Of a stretch of DNA of 64,000 bases, positions 17,498-27,500 are shown piece by piece; position 1 is the first letter of the stretch, and every line of letters starts with the position of its first letter. This DNA comes from Chromatiales bacterium. Its GTDB lineage: Bacteria > Pseudomonadota > Gammaproteobacteria > UBA6429 > Thiohalophilaceae. A program made the position numbers and the translations under genes. Location: contig JALVOC010000111.1 of the NCBI GenBank assembly GCA_027032075.1, forward strand, positions 1 to 64,000. Direction: 5' to 3'. Below the pieces are notes generated by a model. That model was given only the letters and a program-made list of their open reading frames with translations. It was not told the origin of the DNA and ran no database searches.

Positions 17498-18433
17498 ATG
17501 GAGCTGATCCGCGGCCTGCATAACCTGCGTCCTTCCCACCGGGGTTGTGTGGCGACCATTGGTAATTTTGACGGCGTGCACCTGGGTCATCAGGCGGTGA
17601 TCGGCCAACTGGCGGAAAAGGCGGACGAGCTTTGCCTGCCTGCTGTGGTGATCACCTTTGAACCCCAGCCGCGGGAATATTTTGCACCTGAAATGTCACC
17701 GCCACGCCTGACACGTTTTCGTGAGAAAATAGAGGCGTTACGGCGTTATGCGGTGAAACGGGTGCTCTGCCTGGCTTTCAACTGGCGCCTTGCGGAAATG
17801 ACGCCGGATGAATTTATCCGTCAGGTGCTGATCGACGGACTGGGCGTGAAGTACCTGGTGGTGGGGGATGATTTCCGCTTCGCCCGCAACCGCGAGGGCA
17901 CCTTTGCCCACCTGCGTGCCGCCGGGGAACAATACGGTTTCAAGGTGGTACACATGCATCCCTTCAATGTGGAGGGGGAGCGGGTCAGCAGCACACGTAT
18001 CCGTCACGCACTGGAGGCCGGAGACATGGAGAAGGCCGCCCGTTTGCTGGGCCGGGATTACCGCATGAGCGGGCGGGTTGCCCACGGGGAGAAACTGGGT
18101 CGCGAACTGGGTTTCCCCACCGCCAATATTTTTTTACATCGCAAGGCTTCCCCGTTGCAGGGTATCTTTGTAGTGGAAGTCTACGGACTGGATCGGGAAC
18201 CGCTCGAGGGAGTGGCCAGTATCGGTACCCGGCCGACGGTGGATGGAACACAGACCATACTGGAAGTTTATCTGTTTGATTTCGATCAGGATATTTACGG
18301 CAGGCATATCCAGGTCAGTTTCCTGCACAAGTTAAGGGATGAAGAAAAGTTTGATTCCCTCCCGGAGTTGCAAGCGCAGATCCAGAAAGATGTGGATGCC
18401 GCCAGGGCCTATTTTGAAGGCGACAGGGTGTAA
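17498..18433 (+). CDS. ribF: Bifunctional riboflavin kinase/FAD synthetase (RibF)
   Basis: 311 residues: an N-terminal FMN adenylyltransferase domain (GNFDGVHLGHQAVI near 23-36, SSTRIRHAL near 160) and a C-terminal riboflavin kinase domain (GRELGFPTANI near 200-210, IGTRPTVDG). It makes FMN and then FAD. A good -10 box (TATAAT, 17460-17465) lies 32 bp upstream of the ATG, with a weak -35. The 246-bp gap to ileS holds two hairpins. Confidence 0.95.
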   Translation: MELIRGLHNLRPSHRGCVATIGNFDGVHLGHQAVIGQLAEKADELCLPAVVITFEPQPREYFAPEMSPPRLTRFREKIEALRRYAVKRVLCLAFNWRLAEMTPDEFIRQVLIDGLGVKYLVVGDDFRFARNREGTFAHLRAAGEQYGFKVVHMHPFNVEGERVSSTRIRHALEAGDMEKAARLLGRDYRMSGRVAHGEKLGRELGFPTANIFLHRKASPLQGIFVVEVYGLDREPLEGVASIGTRPTVDGTQTILEVYLFDFDQDIYGRHIQVSFLHKLRDEEKFDSLPELQAQIQKDVDAARAYFEGDRV

Positions 18434-18510
18434 TCCTGCCTGGGCGGAGGTGTTCCGTCCTTTCAGTCGATGGCAACAAGCTGTATCGAAGAAGGCAGCG
18501 TTGGCTTGAT

Positions 18511-18608
18511 TGGCGATTTCGCATCGCCAGCAAGAGTGAAAGGTTCAAGGATGCTCTGATTAATTCGTCATTCCGGCTTTCATCCGCCATGACGAATTGA
18601 TTCAGAGC
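18511..18608. repeat. Two hairpins in the ribF-ileS gap
   Basis: TGGCGAT/ATCGCCA (18511-18517 and 18523-18529) form a small hairpin with a TTCGC loop. A larger one follows: GCTCTGATTAATTCGTCAT (18553-18571) pairs nearly perfectly with 18589-18608 around a 17-base loop. Neither has a T run, so they are not simple terminators. The large hairpin contains CGTCATTCCGGC, a motif seen in dispersed bacterial hairpin repeats, so it may be a mobile repeat or an RNA processing/stability structure in the ileS leader. Confidence 0.55.
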
Positions 18609-18679
18609 TACCTTGAGAAAGATATTAAATTGTATTTGCATTGATTTGCGAACCGGAAAAAACCAACAAAGAGATAACA

Positions 18680-21541
18680 GTGGCAGACTATAAAGACACA
18701 TTAAATCTTCCCCAGACCGATTTCCCCATGCGTGGCAACCTGGCCAAACGCGAGCCGGAATTTCTCAAACGCTGGGAGCAAATGGATTTGTACAACAAGC
18801 TGAGGCAACAGGCGCAGCAACAACAGCGGCCGTTGTTTGTGTTGCACGATGGTCCGCCCTATGCAAACGGGGACATCCATATCGGCCACGCGGTGAACAA
18901 GGTACTGAAAGACATCATCGTCAAGGCCAAAACCCTGAGTGGTTTTGATGCGCCCTATATTCCCGGCTGGGATTGCCACGGACTGCCGATCGAATTGCAG
19001 GTGGAAAAGCGGGTTGGCAAGGCGGGGGTGAAAGTCACCCCGGGGGAATTCCGGCAGGCCTGTCGTGAATATGCGGCCAGGCAGGTCGAGGGACAACGTA
19101 AGGACTTCAAGCGCCTCGGAGTCTTCGGTGACTGGGACAATCCCTATCTCACCATGGATTACAAATTCGAGGCGGATATCGTGCGTGCTCTTGGCCGGAT
19201 CATCGAAAACGGCCATTTGCACAAGGGCGCCAAACCGGTTCACTGGTGTGTTGATTGCGGTTCCGCCCTGGCCGAAGCAGAAGTGGAATACGAGGACAAG
19301 ACCTCGCCCGCGATTGATGTGCGTTTTGAAGTTTTGAACGAAGAGGCGCTGATGGCCCGTTGCCATCATATCGAGGGTGCGGAGGGTGAAGGCCCTGTCT
19401 CGGTTGTTATCTGGACAACCACCCCCTGGACCCTGCCGGCCAACCAGGCGGTGGCGGTGAATCCCGATTATGATTATGCGGTGGTGCAGTGTGATGGCGT
19501 CGGCGATCACGTGCCGGAACGCTTGATCATCGCGGAAAAATTACTGGCGGATGCCATGGGGCGTTACGACGTGGAGGACTACCGCGTAGTGGCCTATTGC
19601 AAAGGGGAGGATCTGGAAGGTTTGCAGCTACTGCATCCTTTTTACGAGCGTGAAGTGCCGGTGATCCTCGCAGAGCATGTCACCCTGGATGCCGGTACGG
19701 GTGCGGTACACACGGCTCCCGGCCACGGCCAGGACGATTATGCAGTGGGTCAGCATTATCACCTCAAGGTGGAGAACCCGGTGGGCAGTGACGGCAGGTT
19801 TGTTGCAGGTACGCCGTTATTCGAAGGTTTGCATGTATTCAACGCAAACGACCATATCGTCAATGTGCTCAAGGCGCACAACAAACTGGTGCACGAGGAA
19901 GCGATTCGGCACAGTTATCCCCACTGCTGGCGGCACAAAACGCCGATTATTTTCCGCGCCACTCCCCAGTGGTTTATCAGCATGGAGCAAAACGGTTTGC
20001 GTGAAGCCGCACTCAAGGCGATCCGCGAAACGCGCTGGATGCCCGAGTGGGGTGAAGCGCGCATTATCGGCATGGTGGAGAATCGTCCCGACTGGTGTAT
20101 CTCGCGCCAGCGTACCTGGGGTGTACCGATTGCCCTGCTGGTTCACAAGGATAATGGCAAATTGCATCCACGCAGCGTGGAATTGCTCGAAGAGGTTGCC
20201 AGGCGTATCGAGGCGAAGGGTATCGATGCCTGGTTTGAGCTGGAAGTAGCGGAGCTGCTGGCTGACGAGGCGGCGGAGTATGAAAAGGTCGGCGACACGC
20301 TGGATGTCTGGTTTGATTCCGGTGTGTCCCACTTTACCGTGCTCAATCAGCGGCAGGGCCTGAAGGCGTATCCGCTGGCGGACCTCTATCTGGAGGGTTC
20401 GGATCAACACCGTGGCTGGTTCCAGTCTTCGCTGCTGACATCGGTGGCGATGCAGGGTGTTCCCCCCTATCGCAGCGTATTGACACACGGCTTCACTGTC
20501 GACGCCAAGGGCCAGAAAATGTCCAAGTCCAGGGGCAATGTGGTGGCGCCGCAGAAAGTGGTCAACAGCCTGGGTGCGGACATCCTGCGCTTGTGGGTGG
20601 CGGCCACCGATTACCGCAGTGAGATGAGTGTTTCGGATGAGATCCTCAAACGCATGGCCGATGCTTACCGGCGTATACGTAATACCTCCCGCTTTTTGCT
20701 TTCCAACATGCACGGTTTCGATCCGGCGCAACACACCTTGTCTGCCGACAAGCTGCTGGCACTGGACAAGTGGATTGTGGAGCAGGCGCGGCAGTTACAG
20801 CGGCAGATCCATGCGGCGTATGAACAGTATGAATTTCATACCATTTACCAGTTGATCCACAACTTCTGCGCGGTGGAGATGGGCAGCTTTTATCTGGATG
20901 TCATCAAGGATCGCCAGTACACCACCCAGGCAGACAGTATTGCCAGGCGTTCCGCGCAAACAGCGATGTACCATGTGATGGAAGCGATGGTGCGCTGGCT
21001 GGCGCCGATCCTCAGTTTTACTGCGGAAGATATCTGGCAGGTCATGCCGGGAGAACGCAGCGAGTCGGTATTCCTGGATGTCTGGTACCACGTGCCGGAA
21101 ATGTACGGCAGCGAAAGCGAAGCGGAAGAGCAGAATCAGTTCTGGCAACAGGTGATTGAGGTACGTGATGCGGTAAACAAGGAACTGGAGGAGCTGCGTG
21201 TTGCCGGCGGGATTGGTTCGGGTCTGGATGCCGAAGTGGATCTGTATTGCGGGCGCGAGATCCATGATCGTCTCGCCACCCTGGAAGATGAATTACGCTT
21301 TGTCCTGATCACCTCTGAGGCGCGCCTGCATTTGATTGAAACACCGCCGGTGGAGGCTCAACATTACACGCTCAGCAGCAAGGATGAAATATGGGTGGCG
21401 GTGGCGCCCTCCGCCTATCCCAAGTGTATACGGTGCTGGCATCACCGCAAGGATGTGGGCACCAACGAGAAGCACCCCGAATTATGCGGCCGCTGTGTGG
21501 AAAATGTCGAAGGCAAGGGCGAACTGCGGAAGTTTGCTTGA
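18680..21541 (+). CDS. ileS: Isoleucyl-tRNA synthetase
   Basis: 953 residues of the class I synthetase family. The HIGH motif is [15 protein letters not shown] (near 54-68), KMSKS appears as [12 protein letters not shown] (near 610), the CP1 editing domain lies between ([27 protein letters not shown]), and a C-terminal zinc finger (CIRCWHH...CGRC) closes the protein. The start is GTG at 18680 after AAAGAGATAACA, giving (V)[16 protein letters not shown], the usual N-terminus; upstream codons are not homologous. It leads the ileS-lspA-fkpB-ispH run. Confidence 0.96.
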   Translation: MADYKDTLNLPQTDFPMRGNLAKREPEFLKRWEQMDLYNKLRQQAQQQQRPLFVLHDGPPYANGDIHIGHAVNKVLKDIIVKAKTLSGFDAPYIPGWDCHGLPIELQVEKRVGKAGVKVTPGEFRQACREYAARQVEGQRKDFKRLGVFGDWDNPYLTMDYKFEADIVRALGRIIENGHLHKGAKPVHWCVDCGSALAEAEVEYEDKTSPAIDVRFEVLNEEALMARCHHIEGAEGEGPVSVVIWTTTPWTLPANQAVAVNPDYDYAVVQCDGVGDHVPERLIIAEKLLADAMGRYDVEDYRVVAYCKGEDLEGLQLLHPFYEREVPVILAEHVTLDAGTGAVHTAPGHGQDDYAVGQHYHLKVENPVGSDGRFVAGTPLFEGLHVFNANDHIVNVLKAHNKLVHEEAIRHSYPHCWRHKTPIIFRATPQWFISMEQNGLREAALKAIRETRWMPEWGEARIIGMVENRPDWCISRQRTWGVPIALLVHKDNGKLHPRSVELLEEVARRIEAKGIDAWFELEVAELLADEAAEYEKVGDTLDVWFDSGVSHFTVLNQRQGLKAYPLADLYLEGSDQHRGWFQSSLLTSVAMQGVPPYRSVLTHGFTVDAKGQKMSKSRGNVVAPQKVVNSLGADILRLWVAATDYRSEMSVSDEILKRMADAYRRIRNTSRFLLSNMHGFDPAQHTLSADKLLALDKWIVEQARQLQRQIHAAYEQYEFHTIYQLIHNFCAVEMGSFYLDVIKDRQYTTQADSIARRSAQTAMYHVMEAMVRWLAPILSFTAEDIWQVMPGERSESVFLDVWYHVPEMYGSESEAEEQNQFWQQVIEVRDAVNKELEELRVAGGIGSGLDAEVDLYCGREIHDRLATLEDELRFVLITSEARLHLIETPPVEAQHYTLSSKDEIWVAVAPSAYPKCIRCWHHRKDVGTNEKHPELCGRCVENVEGKGELRKFA

Positions 21542-21637
21542 AATCAGGGAAAAGATAAAAGGGTAAAGAATGAAGTGTAAGGGAAACAAGGGTGGCATCA
21601 TACCCTGTGTCGTTTTGGCTGGAACAGGAAGTGATTT

Positions 21638-22186
21638 ATGCTGAAGTGGTTGTGGCTTTCCGCAGTAGTGATAGTGTTTGATCAACTGAGCAAATACCTG
21701 GCGAGCATCCGGCTGGAGCTCTATCAACCCATTGAGGTGATGCCTTTGTTTAATCTTACCCTGATGCACAATACCGGTGCTGCCTTCAGTTTTTTAAGTT
21801 CCGCCGGTGGCTGGCAACGATGGTTCTTCAGTGTGATTGCCCTGGTGGTAAGTGTCGTTATTGTTGCCTGGTTGAAACGTCTGCGGCAGCAGGAGCGTCT
21901 GCAGGCGCTTGCTCTGGCGCTCATCCTCGGTGGCGCCCTGGGTAATGTGATCGATCGCCTGCTGCGTGGTCACGTGGTTGATTTTCTGGATTTTTATTAT
22001 ATTGCAGATCGATGTCTTCCCCTGTTCGTTCCCATTCGAAATGGTGAAGCGATGGCATGCCACTGGCCGGCCTTTAATCTTGCGGACTCGGCGATCAGTG
22101 TCGGGGTGGCCTTGTTGATTATAGAAAGTGTGCGCAGTGCTTTTCAGCAGAAGCGCATCGTTTCGGGTAACGATAACTATTCGTGA
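21638..22186 (+). CDS. lspA: Lipoprotein signal peptidase (LspA)
   Basis: 182 residues with four membrane helices. It is the aspartic protease that removes signal peptides from diacylglyceryl-prolipoproteins. The catalytic aspartates are in GNVIDRLLRGHVVDF and FNLADSAISVG. The segment between them (YYIADRCLPLFVPIRNGEA) is a little longer than in E. coli. The start has AGGAAG eight bases upstream. Substrates in this window include the four lipoproteins at 35890-39423. Confidence 0.95.
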   Translation: MLKWLWLSAVVIVFDQLSKYLASIRLELYQPIEVMPLFNLTLMHNTGAAFSFLSSAGGWQRWFFSVIALVVSVVIVAWLKRLRQQERLQALALALILGGALGNVIDRLLRGHVVDFLDFYYIADRCLPLFVPIRNGEAMACHWPAFNLADSAISVGVALLIIESVRSAFQQKRIVSGNDNYS

Positions 22187-22193
22187 TTGAATC

Positions 22194-22676
22194 ATGACTG
22201 CAAATATCGAAACATTGACCATCGGCCCGGGCAGTGAAGTGGCGATGTATTTCACCCTGAGTTTGCTCGATGGCACCGTGGTGGATTCCACCCTGGAGGG
22301 TGAGCCGATGCGTTTTGTCATGGGGGACGGCTCTCTTATCGAGGGACTGGAGCTGGCGCTGTATGGCTTGAAGGCGGGAGACCGTCAATGTCTGACACTT
22401 GAGCCGAGGGATGCCTTCGGTTTTGCCGATGAAGAGAATGTCCACGCCATCGCCCGCAGTGAATTTTCTGACGGGATGCAGCTGGAAGAGGGGGTGATCG
22501 TGGGGTTTACCACACCTTCCGGCGAGGAGATCCCCGGCACGATCAAAGAATTGAAGCAGGACGAGGTTGTGGTGGACTTCAACCATCCGCTGGCGGGGCT
22601 GGAGATCATGTTCGATGTGGAGATCCTGGAAGTGAAGACCGGCCAGAGTATTCATGGCAACAGCCGCCCCTCCTGA
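22194..22676 (+). CDS. fkpB: FKBP-type peptidyl-prolyl isomerase (FkpB/SlpA type)
   Basis: 160 residues: an FKBP fold with an inserted flap (IF) domain. The motifs are [36 protein letters not shown] and [32 protein letters not shown] near the C-terminus is the SlyD/SlpA signature. It has no metal-binding His-rich tail, which favours FkpB over SlyD. It sits 7 bp after lspA and upstream of ispH, the conserved position. Confidence 0.93.
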   Translation: MTANIETLTIGPGSEVAMYFTLSLLDGTVVDSTLEGEPMRFVMGDGSLIEGLELALYGLKAGDRQCLTLEPRDAFGFADEENVHAIARSEFSDGMQLEEGVIVGFTTPSGEEIPGTIKELKQDEVVVDFNHPLAGLEIMFDVEILEVKTGQSIHGNSRPS

Positions 22677-22707
22677 GTTTTCCAAGAATTCGTCAGGTGT
22701 AATGGCC

Positions 22708-23643
22708 ATGCAGATCATACTTGCCAATCCCCGCGGTTTTTGTGCCGGCGTTGACCGCGCCATTGAAATTGTCGAAAAGGCGCTGGAACTCTTCGGTGCG
22801 CCGATATATGTACGCCACGAAGTGGTGCACAACCGTTTTGTGGTGGAGGGGTTGAAACAAAAGGGAGCGGTATTCGTCGAGGAGCTGGATGAAATTCCTG
22901 ATGGCGCCACCGTTATCTTCAGCGCCCACGGAGTGCCCCGTTCGGTGGAACAACAGGCGAAGCAGCGTAACCTGAAGGTTTTCGACGCCACCTGTCCGCT
23001 GGTCACCAAGGTGCATCTGGAAGTGAGCCGCTATAACAAGGCGGGGCAGGAGTGTATCCTCATCGGTCATGCCGGCCATCCCGAAGTGGAAGGCACCATG
23101 GGGCAATTCGATGAAAGCCTCGGAGGGCATATCTATCTGGTCGAGACGGTTGAAGACGTGGCCAGGCTGGTGGTGCAGCATCCGGAAAAGCTTGCCTATG
23201 TCAGCCAGACGACGCTTTCCATGGATGATACCGCCGGGATCATCCAGGCCCTGCGTGAGCGTTTTCCGCAGATCCAGGGGCCGAAAAAAAATGACATTTG
23301 TTATGCCACCCAGAACCGCCAGGATGCGGTAAAGGCGCTGGCGGAAAAATGTGATGTGGTACTGGTTGTGGGTTCCACCAACAGCTCCAATTCGAACCGT
23401 CTGCGGGAAGTGGCCGAGCGGCGGGGAGTGCCCGCCTACCTGATTGACAATGAAGATGAAATCGAATCCGCCTGGCTCGAGGGCAAGAACAATATCGGGC
23501 TGACAGCCGGTGCCTCCGCCCCGTGTGAACTGGTGGAAAATGTGATCAGCCGTCTCAACCGGGACTGGGGTGTGGAAATCGTCAATGAGGATCGGGGATC
23601 CCAGGAGACGGTCGTTTTTCCTTTACCCAAAGCGCTGAAATAG
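22708..23643 (+). CDS. ispH: 4-hydroxy-3-methylbut-2-enyl diphosphate reductase (IspH)
   Basis: 311 residues from [18 protein letters not shown]. It is the last enzyme of the MEP isoprenoid pathway and yields IPP and DMAPP. Three conserved cysteines ligate the [4Fe-4S] cluster: GFCAG, DATCPLV and [11 protein letters not shown]. The TQTTLS-type motif appears as [10 protein letters not shown], and [11 protein letters not shown] binds substrate. I take the ATG at 22708; in-frame codons to 22654 lie within fkpB and are not conserved. Its stop overlaps a hairpin. Confidence 0.96.
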   Translation: MQIILANPRGFCAGVDRAIEIVEKALELFGAPIYVRHEVVHNRFVVEGLKQKGAVFVEELDEIPDGATVIFSAHGVPRSVEQQAKQRNLKVFDATCPLVTKVHLEVSRYNKAGQECILIGHAGHPEVEGTMGQFDESLGGHIYLVETVEDVARLVVQHPEKLAYVSQTTLSMDDTAGIIQALRERFPQIQGPKKNDICYATQNRQDAVKALAEKCDVVLVVGSTNSSNSNRLREVAERRGVPAYLIDNEDEIESAWLEGKNNIGLTAGASAPCELVENVISRLNRDWGVEIVNEDRGSQETVVFPLPKALK

Positions 23644-23663
23644 CCGTATTGCAAAATACGGCT
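23642..23663. terminator. Hairpin between ispH and pilE
   Basis: AGCCGTATT-GCAA-AATACGGCT is a perfect 9-bp stem with a four-base loop that overlaps the ispH stop codon. There is no T run on either side, so termination for the converging ispH and pilus operons is probable but not of the classical intrinsic form. Confidence 0.55.
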
Positions 23664-23690
23664 AAATCCCATTGAGTGCCTTGCCCCGGT

Positions 23691-24200
23691 TTATTGGGAC
23701 CAGCAACGGTTGACCGCCGGGGCGGCACCTGTGTACCCCCTGGTGTTCAAATGATCCAGGGTCAATGAGGTGCAGTCGGTGTCCACATGCGGCGGGTTGG
23801 GTGTGGCAGTCAGGGTAAAACTGTTGGCATCACTTGCAGTGACGGTGATGATCCAGTAACCCTCACAGGAAGTGATCGGCCCCCCTCCCGCTCCCGGGGT
23901 TTGGTATCCCCGCCGCGCCCGGCAATCCAGCGGCGGCGTGTTTGGTGCGGTGGGAAGGTAATTGTTTGAGAGAAAATCGCTGGCGGTGACTGGGTCAGGA
24001 GGGTAGCCGCCATTGTCGGAACGGTACGACACCAGTGCCTGCCGGGCATTGGTGATGGCAATAACGGCGTCGGAACGAATGTTTTTATCCGTTTGATTTT
24101 GAAACGTTGGCCAGGCAAGTGCTGTCAGGATCGCGAGAATCGCGACGGCTGTGACCAGTTCGATCAGGGTAAAACCGTATTGTCTGCTGCGGTGTTTCAT
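23691..24200 (-). CDS. pilE: Type IV minor pilin (PilE-like)
   Basis: 169 residues. The type III prepilin signal MKHRSRQYG|FTLIELVTAVAILAILTAL has the glycine cleavage site and Glu5 of the mature protein. The C-terminal globular domain has four cysteines, enough for disulfide-closed loops (CRARRGY, SCEGYW, DCTS, RCWSQ). It would join the priming complex of the type IV pilus in the inner membrane and be processed by PilD. It is last in the operon. Assignment to PilE rests on position after pilY1 and on size; minor pilins diverge strongly. Confidence 0.85.
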   Translation of the reverse strand: MKHRSRQYGFTLIELVTAVAILAILTALAWPTFQNQTDKNIRSDAVIAITNARQALVSYRSDNGGYPPDPVTASDFLSNNYLPTAPNTPPLDCRARRGYQTPGAGGGPITSCEGYWIITVTASDANSFTLTATPNPPHVDTDCTSLTLDHLNTRGYTGAAPAVNRCWSQ

Positions 24201-24212
24201 CTTGATATAAAC

Positions 24213-24545
24213 TTATTTTCTTAGCGTAATGGAGGTGATGGTTCCGGCAATATTCGGCGGGCCGTCCGGTGGTGGGATGGTAAAGATGAAATCGATTTTT
24301 ACGCCGGGTGTCAGCTGAAATGTGGTGGTGGTTTTACCACTGCTATCCTTGATAATGGCAGAACCGGACAGAATGAAACTGAGGTCGTCCACCGTCAGGA
24401 TTGAGGCATCCCGGTTGAACAGGTTGATGGTTCCGCTCATATTGAGTGATTTGGGGGTGTTTGCGGCCTGCACCGCCGCTGCTCCCGCCAGCAGGAACAG
24501 CGTCAGTGCGAGCAGCGAAAACAGTTTGTGAGTGCTGTATTTCAT
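24213..24545 (-). CDS. Small exported protein in the pilus operon, PilY2-like position
   Basis: 110 residues with a clear signal peptide (MKYSTHKLFSLLALTLFLLAG...VQA). The mature part is short and beta-rich: SGTINLFNRD, LTVDDLSFILSG and a closing IAGTITSITLRK. In Pseudomonas aeruginosa the small gene pilY2 lies between pilY1 and pilE; this gene has the same place, size and exported nature, so I read it as a positional counterpart without claiming proven homology. AGAGGA precedes both a GTG (24551) and the ATG (24545); I chose the ATG. The pilY1 stop lies 22 bp upstream and pilE follows 12 bp downstream. Confidence 0.65.
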   Translation of the reverse strand: MKYSTHKLFSLLALTLFLLAGAAAVQAANTPKSLNMSGTINLFNRDASILTVDDLSFILSGSAIIKDSSGKTTTTFQLTPGVKIDFIFTIPPPDGPPNIAGTITSITLRK

Positions 24546-24567
24546 TTTCACCGGATCCTCTTGTCAA

Positions 24568-27500
24568 TTATTTAATGGGTATCTGCCGCCATGAGCGCCG
24601 TCCCAGTTGTTTGTCGTTACACTTGCTCTCCAGCGTGCCAATCGTACCATCGCTGTAGTTGAGAATATTGACCTCGATACATTCGGGGGTCGGAGAGCGG
24701 GTCTTGGTGGTACGGATGCGCATCGGCACCTTGATTCCGCTGCCCCATACTTCGGTGCCCTGGCTGTTATACAGTTTGTCCAGATCATCATATTTACCAT
24801 CCTGGTTATAGTCCCATGGGCTCTTCTGCTCGAAGCGCGATCCACTGATGGCGTTCAATCGGTACGCCCAGCCATCGCCACCATAGTCACAGGGGTTGTT
24901 GTTGGGGATGAGGGTGCTGAATTCCACCACCTTGGAGTCGTAATCGACATACAGATGGTAATCGACGCGTTCACCATCGGGTGTGGCAATGGTCGGATCG
25001 GTAGCGGAGGTCCCCAGCCCGAGATCCATGAACCAGCCAAGCTGATCCCCGCCAGTCGGTGGCAGGCCGTTGCCACTGTACCAGCTGATGGTGTGGTTGG
25101 TCGAGGTGCGGTTATCGGTAACGTTGTCATTGACGCCGTTGCTGTTGGATTCGGAATCGATCCATTGCTGCAGCAGGTGACTCCGGTCAATGGTGCTGAT
25201 GTTGGATTCCTCCCGGTCCCAGATGGCGTAGATGGACTGGATACTGGTATCCGTGGTGTCGCTGTTTTCCAGATATTTGCCGGTACCCACATAGACAAGG
25301 TAACCGCTGCGATCCGGGTGATTGAGAACTTCCGGCTGGAGGGTAATCGGTTGGGGATCCCCGGACGGATCGGTGGCGGTAAACAGGGGTTTGGGTGTAT
25401 TGCCTACTCCCATCACCTCCCAGTTACCGGGGTTGCTGTCCGTCACATCGATTTTCCACAGGTTGCCGAAGAGATCGCCTGCATAAAGATAATCCACCTT
25501 GTAATCGGCGTTTATGTCAATGGCAACAATGTCGGTCAGACGGTTGGGGCGGTTGGCGCCGGTCGGATCCTGGGCGGCGCCGACACCCGTATCCAGTTTG
25601 ACCTTGAGGCCGGTCGCCCCCTTGCCGCCGTGTTCCACGTCGAGCATGAAAATGATGCCGTTGCCGGTGGCGCTTTGCTGGCCGCCGGTGGCGGTGTCAT
25701 CCTCGGTGCTGTTATAGCCGTTGCCGAAGACCACCATCCACTTGTCATTGTTCATTTTCATGATCTTGGGCTTGGTAAAGGTGTAACCCAGATCAGCATC
25801 GTCGGCGTCCGTGAATTCCCACATCACGATGTTACTGGCATTGGCTTCCAGAAAAATGCCGGGATCGGTGATATCGAGGGCGTACAGACCCTGGCCGCCC
25901 TTGCCCAGGCCGCCTATGGCAACGGTGTGCCAGTCGCTGTTGTAATAGACGTCACTGACTTTAACGGTCTGGTCGACATAATATTGGTGTTGATAGTTGG
26001 GATCAGTGAGGTTACTGAGCCTGTTGAACACGGGACTTGGCACATAGGCCAGCAGCTCCCTGCCGGACTGGGCATCGAGGATGTGCAGCATACCGTCATT
26101 GCCGCCGAAGAGGAGCATCTCCGTGCGTGTATCGTTATCCGCGATGAATTGTGAATAAGGTGCCGATTCCAGCGAATCGGGGAAGAACATGTAGGGTGGC
26201 CCCGGCGGTGGAACATATTCAGGATCCGAATGGACAATATCGGCATAGGGCGAGGTACGGTTACGGAAGCTGCCGCCGTTGGAAACCTCATTGGAGTTAT
26301 CACCACGGAGATAGCCGAGACGTTGGGAGCCAAGACCGTCATTGGTCCCGTTCAGGGTATGCAGTGCCGTTTGTTGTGCTGCGGTGATATTACCCCACTG
26401 GAAGGGAGAGGCCGTTTCACTCGCTGCGTCATAGGTGATGATCTGGCGTCCGGTGGTGGTGATCTGGCTCGCCAGGATGGAGGAGCCAAGCCACTTGCTC
26501 GTGATCTGGAGTTGTTTGGTGGTGAAATCATAAATGGCATCATAGGCCCTGATTTCACCGGACCAGTCACCCGGATCGTAGGAAGCCTGGAAAAGCACGG
26601 CGCCGCTCAGCAGTTGTGAACTGGTGGTGGCGATCGCGCTGCTGGAGGCACTGCGTGAATCGATGTCACTCAAAACCGAACCGAAAGCGTTCACCAGTTG
26701 GGTCGGATTGGTGGCGCTGAAGTATTTGCCGCGGCTGTTGATGGCCGCATGCCACATGTCATCTATTTCGTTATTCGTCCAGTCGAGCCCCCCGCCGGCA
26801 CTGCCCAGCAGGAGTTGGTCGTAGGTGGTGCCGCTGGTGGTGGTGCCGTCAAAATCCAGGGCGCCGTTGACACCCAGGCCGACGAAGAAATTGACCATGT
26901 GTTGCCACTGGGCCGGATCGTTATTGGGATTCCAGAAGGTGTCGTAGTTATCGATATCGCCGTCGTTGTCCATGTCAGTAGTGGTATCGGCCTCATACAC
27001 CGGCACATCGTTTTCCAGATCGCCGCGCAGGTCACGCGCCCAGTAGTACATGGCGATATCCGCCAGGTAGTCGGAGTTGCTGTCGCGGTAGACAGGCGAT
27101 GCCTGATCCGCTGTGCGCGTGGTTTGCGGCTGGTAGTTGATGTTGCCGTAGCGGCTGGTGGCGTCGGTGGGCAGGGTGTGGGAATTGTTGTCATAGTTAC
27201 CGGGCCAGGGGCTGGGGCCGGTGCTGTTCCATTCACCATCCGTAAAGGCAAAGTGAAAGTTCTGCCGGCAGGAGTATTCCGGTGAGCCCGAGACGCCGGG
27301 TTCCTTGGCATAGGGGCTGTTGGTTCCCGATTGCGAATACTTGTTACCCGCCCGGCTCATGGCGCGGCGCAACGGCGTGCCGCCACTGTAAGGCACGGTG
27401 TAAAGCCAGTCGAAAAAATTGGTGCGGTGGGTGCCCGTCAACGGCAGGGTGTTGCCAACGGTGGTGCTGGTGTTCAACGCCTGCCAGGAGATGCGGATGG

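Noticed and set aside
24607-26154. 515-codon plus-strand frame within pilY1
   Set aside because: It is antisense to pilY1, has no ribosome binding site and shows the Val/Gly/Ile-rich composition typical of antisense frames.
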